NCBI GenBank assembly: GCA_038134525.1
Contig: JAYPVI010000003.1
Span: forward strand, 124,001-188,000
Source of the DNA: GCA-002727735 sp038134525
GTDB taxonomy: Bacteria; Bacteroidota; Bacteroidia; Flavobacteriales_D; Parvicellaceae
DNA: 64,000 nt
Reading direction: 5' to 3'
Numbering within the stretch: position 1 is the first letter of the stretch; the number at the start of each line of letters is the position of its first letter. A program made the translations under genes and the position numbers. The notes under the pieces are model-generated. The model did not search any database and was not told the origin of the DNA. It was given only the letters and a program-made list of their open reading frames with translations. Shown here in pieces: positions 44,189 through 53,484 of the stretch.

Positions 44189-45445
44189 TTATTTTTTAAA
44201 AACATACCTTATTGTTGATCTACTTCTTTGCTGGATTAAAATTTCTTGGTTTTTAACAATTTCTGGCAATTCAAAATCTTTGTAATGTCTTATAGTCAAT
44301 AAGTCTACTTTTTCATTATATCTTACTATGTATTTTTCATTTAAACTAGATAATAGTTTTGGGAGTTGTGGGGTTTTAATGTGACCACAAACTGAAAAGT
44401 TGAGTGCGGAATTTTGCATTAAGTGAACTTTTAATCCAAACTCAGCAAACAATTGAAATAACTCACTTATGTGATCTTCAAAAATAAAGGAGTAATCCTT
44501 TGTAGAAATAGAAATTAAAAGTTGATTTGGTTTAAAAATAAATGATGGGACATCCCTATCATTTTCTCCTAAATTTCCGATTACACTACCCTTTGCATGG
44601 TGATTTAAAAATGAACGGATACTCAAAGGAATGCCCTTGTTTTGTAGAGGTTTTACGGTTTTCGGATGTATAACAGACGCCCCTAAATAAGATAATTCAA
44701 TAGCTTCTTTAAAAGAAATTTGATATAACTGTTTCGTGTTTTTGAATAGTTTGGGATCAGCATTTAATAAACCCAACACATCCTTCCATATGACAACCTC
44801 ATTGGCATCTATAGACCAAGCTAAAATGGCTGCGGAATAATCACTGCCTTCTCTTCCTAAAGTAGTTGTATTGCCACTTTTATTTGCCCCTATAAATCCT
44901 TGTGTTATGTAAATACCACCTTTTTTCGAAATTTGTTTTCGAATATTTTTTTGTGAATTATTCCAACTTACTCTTGCTTCTTGGAAATGATCTGATGTTA
45001 CAATCAAATTACGAGCATCTAGCCAAGTATTTTTTTTACCATTGTAATGTAAAAAATGAGAAATTATAGTTGTAGAAAAAAGTTCTCCATAAGAAACAAT
45101 TTGATCATAAGTAAATGCATGATTTTCATTTTTGTAATTTTTAATAAATTCTTTTAATTCATTTACGTATAATTTAAATGTTTTGTCTAATTTTTCATCT
45201 TTAGACAGATCTAGATTATTAATAATTTGGAAGTGAAAGTGAACAAGATTCTCCACTTCTACTATGGCTTCATTCTGTTTATTAGAAATACATTTTTCCC
45301 ATATGGATTCTAGCTTATTTGTTGTTTTTCCCATAGCAGAAACAACAATAATAAGTTCCGAATTTTCATCTTTTATTAAAGAATATAAATTTCGGACTGC
45401 ATTAGCATCTTTCACAGAAGCCCCACCAAACTTGTAAACTTTCAT
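44189..45445 (-). CDS. lysC: Aspartate kinase
   Basis: Phosphorylates aspartate, the first step to lysine, threonine, methionine and diaminopimelate; cytoplasmic, 418 aa. The start KVYKFGGASVKD (residues 2-13) carries the KFGG nucleotide-binding motif, TTLGREGSDYSAA (about 193-205) is the substrate-binding signature, and the C-terminal 130 residues form ACT-type regulatory domains (LLISISTKDYSFIFEDHISE onward). It is monofunctional, not fused to homoserine dehydrogenase. No lysine riboswitch or attenuator-like leader is seen in the 47 bp before it; a -7 box stands 18 bp upstream. Confidence 0.92.
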   Translation of the reverse strand: MKVYKFGGASVKDANAVRNLYSLIKDENSELIIVVSAMGKTTNKLESIWEKCISNKQNEAIVEVENLVHFHFQIINNLDLSKDEKLDKTFKLYVNELKEFIKNYKNENHAFTYDQIVSYGELFSTTIISHFLHYNGKKNTWLDARNLIVTSDHFQEARVSWNNSQKNIRKQISKKGGIYITQGFIGANKSGNTTTLGREGSDYSAAILAWSIDANEVVIWKDVLGLLNADPKLFKNTKQLYQISFKEAIELSYLGASVIHPKTVKPLQNKGIPLSIRSFLNHHAKGSVIGNLGENDRDVPSFIFKPNQLLISISTKDYSFIFEDHISELFQLFAEFGLKVHLMQNSALNFSVCGHIKTPQLPKLLSSLNEKYIVRYNEKVDLLTIRHYKDFELPEIVKNQEILIQQRSRSTIRYVFKK

Positions 45446-45463
45446 AGATCATAAAGTTTAAAG

Positions 45464-45471
45464 CAAATATA
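45464..45471 (-). promoter_or_regulatory. Promoter -7 element for lysC
   Basis: The minus strand reads TATATTTG (TAnnTTTG), 18 bp before the ATG. No clear -33. Confidence 0.45.
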
Positions 45472-45492
45472 TTAAATACAGTTATTTAAAAT

Positions 45493-46791
45493 CTAGGTAA
45501 ATAATTCTCCATGTTGAGAGTCGTCAAGACCTCTTTCCTCTTGATCTTCTCTTACTCGAATAGGCATGATCACATCTACCGTTTTATATAACAAATAACT
45601 TACTAAAAGAGTAAATATAACCACAATTAAAACAGCAACTAAATGAGCATTAAAGACTTCAAAAGATCCATAAATTAACCCTACGTCTTTCGCAAAAACC
45701 GATGTTAAAATCATTCCTACTATACCACCAACACCATGACTTGGAAATACATCTAACGTATCGTCTATATTTGTTTTTTTGGTGATACGAATAGCAATAT
45801 TACTAATGATGGCTGCAGTAAAACCTATAAATACGCTTTGACCTATGGTTACAAAACCTGCAGCAGGCGTTATGGCAACTAATCCTACAATAGCTCCTAT
45901 GCAGGCTCCAACAGCCGACATTTTTCTGCCAAAAAATCGGTCATAAAAAATCCAAGTAATCATACTGGTAGCTGATGCTAAATTCGTATTGGCAAAAGCA
46001 ATTACAGCGTCAAAATTTGCACCAAGAGCTGAACCAGCATTAAATCCAAACCACCCAAACCACAGTAATCCAGTCCCTAAAATTACAAAGGGAATATTAG
46101 CAGGTTTTTCTTCTATTTTTTTTCTTTTTCCCAAGTAAATTGCACCAGATAAAGCGGCAAGTCCTGCCGACATATGCACTACAGTACCCCCTGCAAAATC
46201 TAGTACACCCCACTTTCTAAATAAACCTTCTGGATGCCAGGTCATATGCGCTAAGGGAGAATAAATAAATAGGGTGAAAAGTAACATATATAATATGTAG
46301 CTTCTAAAACGAATTCGTTCCGCAAAACTACCCGATATAATAGCAGGGGTTATTATGGCAAACTTGAGCTGAAAAAAAGCAAATAAAAGAAAAGGAATAG
46401 TAGTGCCAAAATTTTCATTTGGCGAAAGAGTTACACCTTCAAAATTGAAATAGGTGAATGGATTTCCAATTATTCCATAATAACTATCACCAAACGAAAG
46501 ACTAAAACCCAATAATATCCAAATAACGCTTATTACTCCTAAAGCCACAAAACTTTGTAGCATAGTTGAAATGATATTTTTGATATTTACCATTCCACCG
46601 TAAAAGAAAGCTAATCCAGGTGTCATGAGTAGCACAAATGCACAAGCAACGATCATCCAAGCAGTATCTCCTTTGTCTATAGGTAAGTCATTGTTTACTT
46701 CTACATTGTAATCCACATTTCCGATAAGGATGATGAATACAATGATAGTAAGAACAATAAAGTTTAATTTGCTACCAATATTTGTCAACAA
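45493..46791 (-). CDS. amtB: Ammonium transporter
   Basis: Amt/Mep/Rh channel for ammonium uptake, inner membrane, 432 aa with about 11 helices after an N-terminal signal-like segment. The start of the core is DTAWMIVACAFVLLMTPGLA (about 42-61). The pore His pair is found in VVHMSAGLAAL and in DVFPSHGVGGI, and the external site in TWHPEG. The start is TTG at 46791, lying inside the stop of the preceding 73-aa gene (TTGTTGA); no suitable ATG exists before the first helix. The GlnK regulator usually paired with amtB is absent next to it. It is expected to be expressed under nitrogen limitation. Confidence 0.94.
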   Translation of the reverse strand: MLTNIGSKLNFIVLTIIVFIILIGNVDYNVEVNNDLPIDKGDTAWMIVACAFVLLMTPGLAFFYGGMVNIKNIISTMLQSFVALGVISVIWILLGFSLSFGDSYYGIIGNPFTYFNFEGVTLSPNENFGTTIPFLLFAFFQLKFAIITPAIISGSFAERIRFRSYILYMLLFTLFIYSPLAHMTWHPEGLFRKWGVLDFAGGTVVHMSAGLAALSGAIYLGKRKKIEEKPANIPFVILGTGLLWFGWFGFNAGSALGANFDAVIAFANTNLASATSMITWIFYDRFFGRKMSAVGACIGAIVGLVAITPAAGFVTIGQSVFIGFTAAIISNIAIRITKKTNIDDTLDVFPSHGVGGIVGMILTSVFAKDVGLIYGSFEVFNAHLVAVLIVVIFTLLVSYLLYKTVDVIMPIRVREDQEERGLDDSQHGELFT

Positions 46792-46997
46792 CCAATAATT
46801 CTAAATTTATAACCACTAGAGTAAACGTGATCTATAAAGTTTTCCATGTTATCAGCGCAAATGGGCTCATTACTGCTGGAGAAGTAATCTTCTAATAAAC
46901 TCTTAAGACTCAAATCTTTCTTTACTTTGGGAACGACATAAAATGAGTCTTTGGTTTGTCTTAATTCATTAAGTGATCTTTTTTTTGGAGTATTCAT
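46785..46997 (-). CDS. Small protein coupled to amtB
   Basis: Protein of 70 aa from ATG 46997 (73 aa from the next ATG upstream), basic at the start (NTPKKRSLNELRQTKDSFYV) and acidic in the middle (LLEDYFSSSNEPICADN), ending FRIIGC. I recognise no family and see no membrane helix. It is likely a real gene because the amtB TTG start lies within its final codons with a 7-bp overlap, and a well-formed promoter stands 17 bp before its ATG. It may regulate or be a cofactor of the transporter, or exist only to couple translation. Confidence 0.6.
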   Translation of the reverse strand: MNTPKKRSLNELRQTKDSFYVVPKVKKDLSLKSLLEDYFSSSNEPICADNMENFIDHVYSSGYKFRIIGC

Positions 46998-47014
46998 AAT
47001 CAACATTTTTACTT

Positions 47015-47045
47015 CAATTATAGTGTATTTTTTACACTAAGCAAA
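47015..47045 (-). promoter_or_regulatory. Promoter for the amtB operon
   Basis: On the minus strand: TTTG (47045-47042), a 19-bp spacer, TATAATTG (47022-47015; one mismatch to TAnnTTTG), then 17 bp to the ATG of the small gene. The spacing fits the Bacteroidota consensus. Confidence 0.6.
47021..47039. promoter_or_regulatory. Palindrome within the amtB promoter spacer
   Basis: A perfect 7-bp inverted repeat TAGTGTA-N5-TACACTA fills the space between the -33 and -7 boxes. It is well placed for a dimeric repressor or regulator, perhaps for nitrogen or redox control. Its use is inferred. Confidence 0.5.
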
Positions 47046-47212
47046 ATTACAGCGTTAATTTTTCAGAATTTTTAAGATTTTATTTTAAAACAAAATTTTT
47101 TAAAACAACCTTTAACGATATCCAAAGAATATTTTAAATCTAGGTTTTTAGGATTTAATTTCTGATTATTTTGAAAATATCTTAACTTATTGGTGGATAT
47201 TTGAGATTTATT

Positions 47213-48223
47213 ATGAAAAGCGTAACGGTAGGAGAATTTATTGTAGAAACTCAAAGTACTTTCCCAGGATCTTCAGGCGAACTTTCTAAAATTTTAAGTG
47301 CCATAAAGTTAGCTTCTAAAATAGTCAGTCATCAAATCAATAAAGCAGGCTTAGCAAAAGAAATATTAGGATCATCAGGTGTAGAAAATATTCAAGGCGA
47401 AGATCAACAAAAACTGGACGTTTTTGCAAATGACACCTTTATAAATGCGCTATCAGCAAGAGGAGTCATATGTGGGGTAGCATCTGAAGAAAATGATTCC
47501 TACATAGCATTTGATGATAGCGTAAATAATGATGCAAAATATGTTGTCCTTATTGATCCTTTAGATGGTTCATCCAATATTGATGTAAACGTTTCTGTTG
47601 GAACTATATTCAGTGTATTTAGAAGGCAATCAGACAAAGGTAACCCTGTTCAGTTAGAAGACTTTTTGCAAAAAGGGCACAACCAGGTTGCATCAGGCTA
47701 TTTAATTTATGGTTCCTCAACCATGTTAGTATATACCACAGGAAATGGGGTTAATGGGTTTACTTTTGACCCCGGAATTGGTGTCTTCTTTTTATCACAT
47801 CCCAACATGAAAATTCCTGAAAATGGAACTATTTACTCTGTAAATGAAGGAAATTTCTCTTCTTTCAAACAACCTGTCAAAGATTATATTACTTACTGTC
47901 AATCATCAAACAATTTAGAAGACAAGAAACCCTACAGCTCAAGATATATTGGGTCTTTAGTCGCTGATTTTCACAGAAACTTAATAAAGGGTGGTATATA
48001 CATGTATCCTTCTACAGAAAACGATCCAAAAGGAAAGCTAAGGTTAACATATGAGTGTTCTCCTTTAGCTTACATAATTGAACAAGCAGGAGGAAGAGCC
48101 ATCTCAGAAGACTCAAGAATTATGGATATTGTTCCAAAAAGCCTTCATGAAAGAGTATCATTTTTCATAGGATCAAAAAACATGATAGATAAGCTAGAAG
48201 AATTGATTAAAAGTGGAACTTAA
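47213..48223 (+). CDS. fbp: Class I fructose-1,6-bisphosphatase
   Basis: Gluconeogenic phosphatase that converts fructose 1,6-bisphosphate to fructose 6-phosphate with Mg2+, about 336 aa, cytoplasmic. The metal-site motif DPLDGSSNIDVNVSVGTIF (about 115-133) is a full signature, and the EEN (about 99-101) and LRLTYECSP (about 270) sequences also fit. The ATG at 47213 is preferred over a TTG at 47201 because MKSVTVGEFI is the usual start. Its 3' end overlaps mfd by 11 bp, so the two are likely co-transcribed, an unusual pairing in function. Confidence 0.95.
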   Translation: MKSVTVGEFIVETQSTFPGSSGELSKILSAIKLASKIVSHQINKAGLAKEILGSSGVENIQGEDQQKLDVFANDTFINALSARGVICGVASEENDSYIAFDDSVNNDAKYVVLIDPLDGSSNIDVNVSVGTIFSVFRRQSDKGNPVQLEDFLQKGHNQVASGYLIYGSSTMLVYTTGNGVNGFTFDPGIGVFFLSHPNMKIPENGTIYSVNEGNFSSFKQPVKDYITYCQSSNNLEDKKPYSSRYIGSLVADFHRNLIKGGIYMYPSTENDPKGKLRLTYECSPLAYIIEQAGGRAISEDSRIMDIVPKSLHERVSFFIGSKNMIDKLEELIKSGT

Positions 48224-51200
48224 TGAATTCAGAGATCAATTTTTAGATGAAGAAAACGTAAATGAAATTTCTTTACTGTTAGAATCTAGCCAGTCTTTTT
48301 CTATAAAAAATATTTCAGGATCTCTATATGCACTTTCTGCTTACGCTATAATTGAAAAAACGGAAGGATTTCATTTGTTCATTCTCCCCGATAAAGAAAG
48401 AGCATTATATCTTCTAAATGATTTAGAAAACATCATACAAAATCAAAGAGGAATAACCCTTCTTTTTTATCCAGCATCATTTAGAAGGCCATATCAAATA
48501 ACGGATGCAGATGCAACAAGTGTTCTCCAAAGAACAGAAGTGATAAATGCGTTGGATAAGCAACGAAAAAAAGTTGTTGTTATAACTTACCCAGAAGCTA
48601 TTATTGAAAAAGTAATCGATAGATCTAGTTTAATAAAACAATGTATTGATCTAAGTAAGGATGAACAAATGGATCTAGATTTCATTAATGAAATGCTTTT
48701 AGAGCTTCAGTTTGAAAAGGTAGATTATGTTTATGAGCCCGGGCAATTTGCAATAAGAGGAGGAATTTTAGATGTGTATTCGTTTGGTCACGAATTTCCA
48801 TTTAGGATAGAATTTTTTGGAGATGAAATCGAATCAATTAGAGAGTTTGACCCAGAAAATCAGCTTTCGATAAAGACTCATCAAAGGATTAAAATTATTC
48901 CTAACATCAATCATAACCAAATAGCTACCAAAAGAATTTCTTTTTTAGATCATTTACCAAAGAAAATGTTTGTCTGGGGCGTAGAGCTAGAAGTAGCTGA
49001 GTCTAAAATGAAAAAAGGATTTGAAGTGGCTAATGAAGTTTTTAAGAAAATGAAGGACAAATCATCGGTTCTTCTACCTATTGAAATGTACCTGTCACCT
49101 TTAGATTTTAAAGAAAAAATAAAACAGTTTGTAAAAATAGAATCAGGTAATTTATCAAAACAACTACTTGTTGTGGACTTTGATAGCTTACCTCAACCCT
49201 CATTTAGTAAAAACTTTGAGATTCTAGTACAACATTTACATCAATGGAAAAAAAATGATTACACAATTATAATTTGTGCTGAGCAGGATTCACAATTAAA
49301 AAGGCTTAAAAGTATTTTTCATGAATTGGACCAACATGAATTATGCACGTTTGTAAAATTGGGAATTCATGAAGGTTTTATAGATAATAAAAATAAAAAA
49401 GTTGTTTTTACTGATCATCAAATTTTTGAACGATACCACCGGTTTAACATCAAAAAAACAATTAAACAAGCTAAAGAGTCTTTTACCCTTAAAGAAGTAT
49501 ACAACCTTAATAAAGGAGATTTTGTCGTTCATATTGACCACGGAATAGGAGAGTTTTCAGGTCTTGAAAAAATAGATGTCCAAGGCAAAACACAAGAGGC
49601 AATCCGATTAATATATAAAGGCGGAGATATTCTTTATGTTAGTATACATAGCCTTCACCGAATAAGTAAATATGCTAATAAAGAAGGAACAGCTCCAGTT
49701 TTGAATAAACTCGGTTCAGGTGCTTGGGCTATGGCAAAACAAAAAGCAAAGAATAAAATAAAAGAAGTAGCCTATGACCTTATTCAGTTGTATGCTAAAA
49801 GAAAGATGCAGCAAGGATTTAGTTTTCACCCCGACTCTTATTTGCAAAATGAATTAGAAGCTTCTTTTATATATGAAGACACACCAGATCAATTAAAGGC
49901 TACCAATGATGTAAAGGTTGATATGGAAAGCATAACCCCTATGGATCGATTAATATGTGGTGATGTTGGTTTTGGTAAAACTGAAATTGCAATAAGAGCT
50001 GCGTTTAAGGCTGTAGCTGATAACAAGCAAGTTGCCATTTTAGCTCCTACAACAGTCTTAGTGTTCCAACATTTTAAAACATTTAGCGAGCGATTAAAAG
50101 ATTTTCCATGTCGTATCGATTTTCTAAACCGTTTTAAGAGTGCTAAAAAAGTAAAGCAAACAATTCAAGATTTAAAAGAAGGTAAAATTGATATTATTAT
50201 TGGCACACATCGTTTGATTGGAAAAGACATTAGTTTTAATGATCTAGGTCTTTTAATCATTGACGAAGAACAGAAATTTGGAGTTGGAGTGAAAGACCAA
50301 TTGAAAAACTTAAAGGTAAATGTAGATACCCTAACGCTTACAGCCACACCAATTCCAAGAACGCTACAGTTTAGCTTAATGAGCGCTAGAGATTTATCAA
50401 TAATAAACACACCACCACCTAATCGTTTTCCGGTAGAAACAATTGTTCAAAATTTTTCGGAAGACACGATAAGAGACGCTATTAGTTATGAAATAGATCG
50501 TTCAGGACAGGTATTCTTCATTCATAATAGAGTTCAAAATATTAATGAGATGTCTGCTATGATTGAAAGATTGTGTCCACATGCAAGAGTAGCAGTTGGA
50601 CATGGTCAAATGGAAGGCAAAAAACTGGAAGCTGTAATTTTAGATTTTATGGATGGTCTTTATGATGTACTAGTAGCCACAACTATTGTAGAATCTGGAA
50701 TTGATATTCCTAATGCAAATACGATTATTATAAATAATGCGAATCATTTTGGCTTAAGCGATCTACATCAATTAAGAGGTCGTGTTGGAAGATCAAATAA
50801 GAAAGCATTTGCTTACTTATTCACTCCACCACCTCAACATTTATCATCAGAAGCTAGAAAAAGGTTGCATGCTATTGAACAATTTTCTGAATTAGGCAGT
50901 GGTTTTAACATTGCCATGAGAGATTTGGATATTCGAGGGGCAGGAGACTTGTTAGGAGCAAACCAAAGTGGGTTTATTAATGATGTTGGATTTGATACAT
51001 ACCAAAAAATTCTTGATGAAGCAATTTTAGAATTGAAGGAGAATGAATTTAAAGACCTTTTTAAAGAAGAACTAAAGGATAAAGAATACGTCAAAGAATG
51101 TTCTTTGGAGACAGATTTTTCGCTGGTAATTCCAGATAATTATGTTAATGAAATCCATGAACGGTTATCCCTGTATAAAAAATTAGACAAACTAGCTACA

Positions 51201-51542
51201 GTTGATGAAATAAATGAATTTAAGAATGAATTAAAAGATCGTTTTGGAGAAATTCCTGAAGAAACACGTGAACTAATTAAGACAATCCCTTTGAGAAATT
51301 ATGCCAAGAAAATTGGATTTGAGAAAATCATCATTAAAAACAATAAACTAGTTGGAAAATTCATTTCCAATAATGAAAGCTATTTTAATTCAACTCAATT
51401 TTCTGAAGTATTAGGCTATGTTCAAAAACACAGCAAAAACCTTCAATTAAAAGAGAAAAACAATCAATTATTACTTACCTATTATGGGGTTAGAAATATT
51501 GAAAGTGCAGTTGAAATTTTAAAAAGTATGGTGGTAAACTAA
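48213..51542 (+). CDS. mfd: Transcription-repair coupling factor
   Basis: ATP-dependent translocase that removes stalled RNA polymerase at lesions and recruits UvrA; 1109 aa, normal for Mfd. A UvrB-like N-terminal part (about 1-300) is followed by the RNAP-interacting domain (about 434-492, GDFVVHIDHGIGEFSGLE). The helicase core has Walker A GDVGFGKTE (about 583), the DEEQ box IIDEEQKFG (about 682) and motif VI LRGRVGRS (about 855). The C-terminal TRCF domain ends the protein. The start is GTG at 48213, overlapping fbp. It is convergent with accC, with the stops one base apart. Confidence 0.96.
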   Translation: MELNEFRDQFLDEENVNEISLLLESSQSFSIKNISGSLYALSAYAIIEKTEGFHLFILPDKERALYLLNDLENIIQNQRGITLLFYPASFRRPYQITDADATSVLQRTEVINALDKQRKKVVVITYPEAIIEKVIDRSSLIKQCIDLSKDEQMDLDFINEMLLELQFEKVDYVYEPGQFAIRGGILDVYSFGHEFPFRIEFFGDEIESIREFDPENQLSIKTHQRIKIIPNINHNQIATKRISFLDHLPKKMFVWGVELEVAESKMKKGFEVANEVFKKMKDKSSVLLPIEMYLSPLDFKEKIKQFVKIESGNLSKQLLVVDFDSLPQPSFSKNFEILVQHLHQWKKNDYTIIICAEQDSQLKRLKSIFHELDQHELCTFVKLGIHEGFIDNKNKKVVFTDHQIFERYHRFNIKKTIKQAKESFTLKEVYNLNKGDFVVHIDHGIGEFSGLEKIDVQGKTQEAIRLIYKGGDILYVSIHSLHRISKYANKEGTAPVLNKLGSGAWAMAKQKAKNKIKEVAYDLIQLYAKRKMQQGFSFHPDSYLQNELEASFIYEDTPDQLKATNDVKVDMESITPMDRLICGDVGFGKTEIAIRAAFKAVADNKQVAILAPTTVLVFQHFKTFSERLKDFPCRIDFLNRFKSAKKVKQTIQDLKEGKIDIIIGTHRLIGKDISFNDLGLLIIDEEQKFGVGVKDQLKNLKVNVDTLTLTATPIPRTLQFSLMSARDLSIINTPPPNRFPVETIVQNFSEDTIRDAISYEIDRSGQVFFIHNRVQNINEMSAMIERLCPHARVAVGHGQMEGKKLEAVILDFMDGLYDVLVATTIVESGIDIPNANTIIINNANHFGLSDLHQLRGRVGRSNKKAFAYLFTPPPQHLSSEARKRLHAIEQFSELGSGFNIAMRDLDIRGAGDLLGANQSGFINDVGFDTYQKILDEAILELKENEFKDLFKEELKDKEYVKECSLETDFSLVIPDNYVNEIHERLSLYKKLDKLATVDEINEFKNELKDRFGEIPEETRELIKTIPLRNYAKKIGFEKIIIKNNKLVGKFISNNESYFNSTQFSEVLGYVQKHSKNLQLKEKNNQLLLTYYGVRNIESAVEILKSMVVN

Positions 51543-51543
51543 A

Positions 51544-52881
51544 CTATTTAATCTCGAAACTATCCATAAACTTAGTGGTGAAATCTCCTTCTAAGAATTT
51601 CTTATCTTCTAGTAGTTGCTGATGAAAAGGTATGGTAGTCTTTACTCCTTCAATGATATACTCTTCCAGAGCTCTTTTCATTTTTAAAATAGCTTCATCT
51701 CTAGTTTGTGCAACGGTTATTAATTTTGATACCATAGAATCATAATGTGGAGGAATGACATAACTTGCATATGCGTGTGTATCAACTCTAACACCATGGC
51801 CTCCAGGAGCATGGTAATTTGTTATTTTGCCAGGTGAAGGAATAAACCCTTTGTGCGGATCTTCAGCATTAATTCTACATTGAATAGAATGCATTTTAGG
51901 AAAATAATCTTTCCCAGAGATTCTTTCACCAGCAGCAATTTTAATTTGTTCTTTAATTAGATCAAAGTTGATGACTTCTTCTGTAATGGTGTGTTCCACT
52001 TGAATTCTAGTATTCATTTCCATAAAGTAGAAATTCCGATGTTTATCAACTAAAAACTCAACCGTTCCAACTCCCTCATAATTTACTGCTTTTGCCGCTT
52101 TTTTAGCAGCTTCTCCCATTTTTTTTCGAAGAGAACTAGTCATAAAAGGAGAAGGTGTTTCTTCTACTAGTTTTTGGTGTCTACGTTGAATAGAACAATC
52201 TCTTTCTGATAGATGACATGCTTTTCCATATTGATCGGCTGCAATTTGAATTTCTATATGTCGAGGCTCTTCAATGAACTTCTCCATATACATCCCATCG
52301 TTTCCAAAAGCTGCTTTTGCTTCTGTTCTTGCGGATTCCCAACCTTCTTTAAGTTCATCATCATTCCAGCATAATCTCATTCCTTTACCCCCTCCACCAG
52401 CAGTTGCTTTAAGCATGATAGGGTACTTAATCTGGTGAGCAATCGATTTAGCTTGTGCAAAATTTTTAAGCAGACCATCAGATCCTGGAATTGTAGGCAC
52501 TTTTGCTTTACGCATGGTTTCCTTTGCAGAAGCTTTATCGCCCATGGCATCAATTTGTTCTGGCAAGGCACCAATGAATTTAATTTTATGTTCACTACAA
52601 ATTCTAGAGAAATTAGCATTTTCTGAAAGAAAACCATAGCCAGGGTGAATAGCATCAGCATTAGTAATTTCTGCGGCTGATATTATGTTGGGAATCTTAA
52701 GATAAGATTGTGCACTTTGTGGAGGGCCAATGCATACTGCCTCATCAGCAAATTTAACATGTAAACTATCCTTGTCTGCTGTAGAATATACAGCAACAGT
52801 TTTAATCCCCATTTCTTTGCAGGTTCTAATCACTCTTAGAGCAATTTCACCTCTATTTGCAACTAATACTTTTTTAAACAT
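51544..52881 (-). CDS. accC: Acetyl-CoA carboxylase biotin carboxylase subunit
   Basis: ATP-dependent carboxylation of the biotin on AccB, first step of fatty acid synthesis, 445 aa, cytoplasmic. The N-terminal KVLVANRGEIALRVIRTCKE (3-22) is the family start, the ATP-grasp loop KATAGGGGKGMR lies at about residues 158-169, and EMNTRIQVEH is near 288-297. It is the last gene of the cluster yceD-rpmF-plsX-fabH-accB-accC, 12 bp after accB. The carboxyltransferase genes accA and accD are not in this window. Confidence 0.97.
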   Translation of the reverse strand: MFKKVLVANRGEIALRVIRTCKEMGIKTVAVYSTADKDSLHVKFADEAVCIGPPQSAQSYLKIPNIISAAEITNADAIHPGYGFLSENANFSRICSEHKIKFIGALPEQIDAMGDKASAKETMRKAKVPTIPGSDGLLKNFAQAKSIAHQIKYPIMLKATAGGGGKGMRLCWNDDELKEGWESARTEAKAAFGNDGMYMEKFIEEPRHIEIQIAADQYGKACHLSERDCSIQRRHQKLVEETPSPFMTSSLRKKMGEAAKKAAKAVNYEGVGTVEFLVDKHRNFYFMEMNTRIQVEHTITEEVINFDLIKEQIKIAAGERISGKDYFPKMHSIQCRINAEDPHKGFIPSPGKITNYHAPGGHGVRVDTHAYASYVIPPHYDSMVSKLITVAQTRDEAILKMKRALEEYIIEGVKTTIPFHQQLLEDKKFLEGDFTTKFMDSFEIK

Positions 52882-52893
52882 GATAGGAAGTTT

Positions 52894-53403
52894 TTATGAT
52901 GGATCAACCAAAAACAAGGGTTGATCAAATTCAATTGGAGATTGATCTTCAGCCAATACTTTAACAATCTTTCCACTTACTTCTGATTCAATTTCATTAA
53001 AAAGTTTCATTGCTTCGATAATACATAATTTATCACCGGGCTTAATAACGCTACCTACTTCTACAAAAGCATCTTTATCTGGTCCAGGTGAGCGATAAAA
53101 AGTGCCTATCATTTGCGCTTTTACTGTAATGAGATTGCTATTTTCTTCTTCTTTTTTATTTGTAGGAGCAGCTGGAGCTGGAGCTGGAGTAGGAGCTGAA
53201 GTAGGAGCTATTGGTTGTGTAGCTATGTTTCCAACTGGTATTTGTTGTTGAAATATAGTTGGCTCTTCTTTAAAATTCGTTTTCTTTTTTGCCATGTAAT
53301 CTGACTTGATCACAATTTTGAAATCTTTTTTTTCTATTTCAACTTCGTTCACCCCCGCTTTGGCAACGAACTTTATTAAGTCTTGAATATCGGTAATGTT
53401 CAT
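52894..53403 (-). CDS. accB: Acetyl-CoA carboxylase biotin carboxyl carrier protein
   Basis: Carrier that swings biotin between AccC and the carboxyltransferase, 169 aa. The N-terminal region binds AccC (DIQDLIKFVAKAGVNEVEIE). An Ala/Pro-rich flexible linker (about 65-90, APTSAPTPAPAPAAPTN) and the biotinyl domain follow; EAMKLFNEIES has the biotinylated Lys near residue 131. It lies 12 bp upstream of accC. An 81-bp gap separates it from fabH and may hold a second promoter, though none fits the consensus well. Confidence 0.95.
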   Translation of the reverse strand: MNITDIQDLIKFVAKAGVNEVEIEKKDFKIVIKSDYMAKKKTNFKEEPTIFQQQIPVGNIATQPIAPTSAPTPAPAPAAPTNKKEEENSNLITVKAQMIGTFYRSPGPDKDAFVEVGSVIKPGDKLCIIEAMKLFNEIESEVSGKIVKVLAEDQSPIEFDQPLFLVDPS

Positions 53404-53484
53404 AATGTAGTGATGTTAGATAAATGTATAGCTAAATTAATAATTATTTAATTGATGTGCGATTTAACTATATTTTTGGAAAAA

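Noticed and set aside
45446..45492. Possible lysine riboswitch or attenuator before aspartate kinase
   Set aside because: The gap is only 47 bp, with a promoter box and no room for a riboswitch fold.
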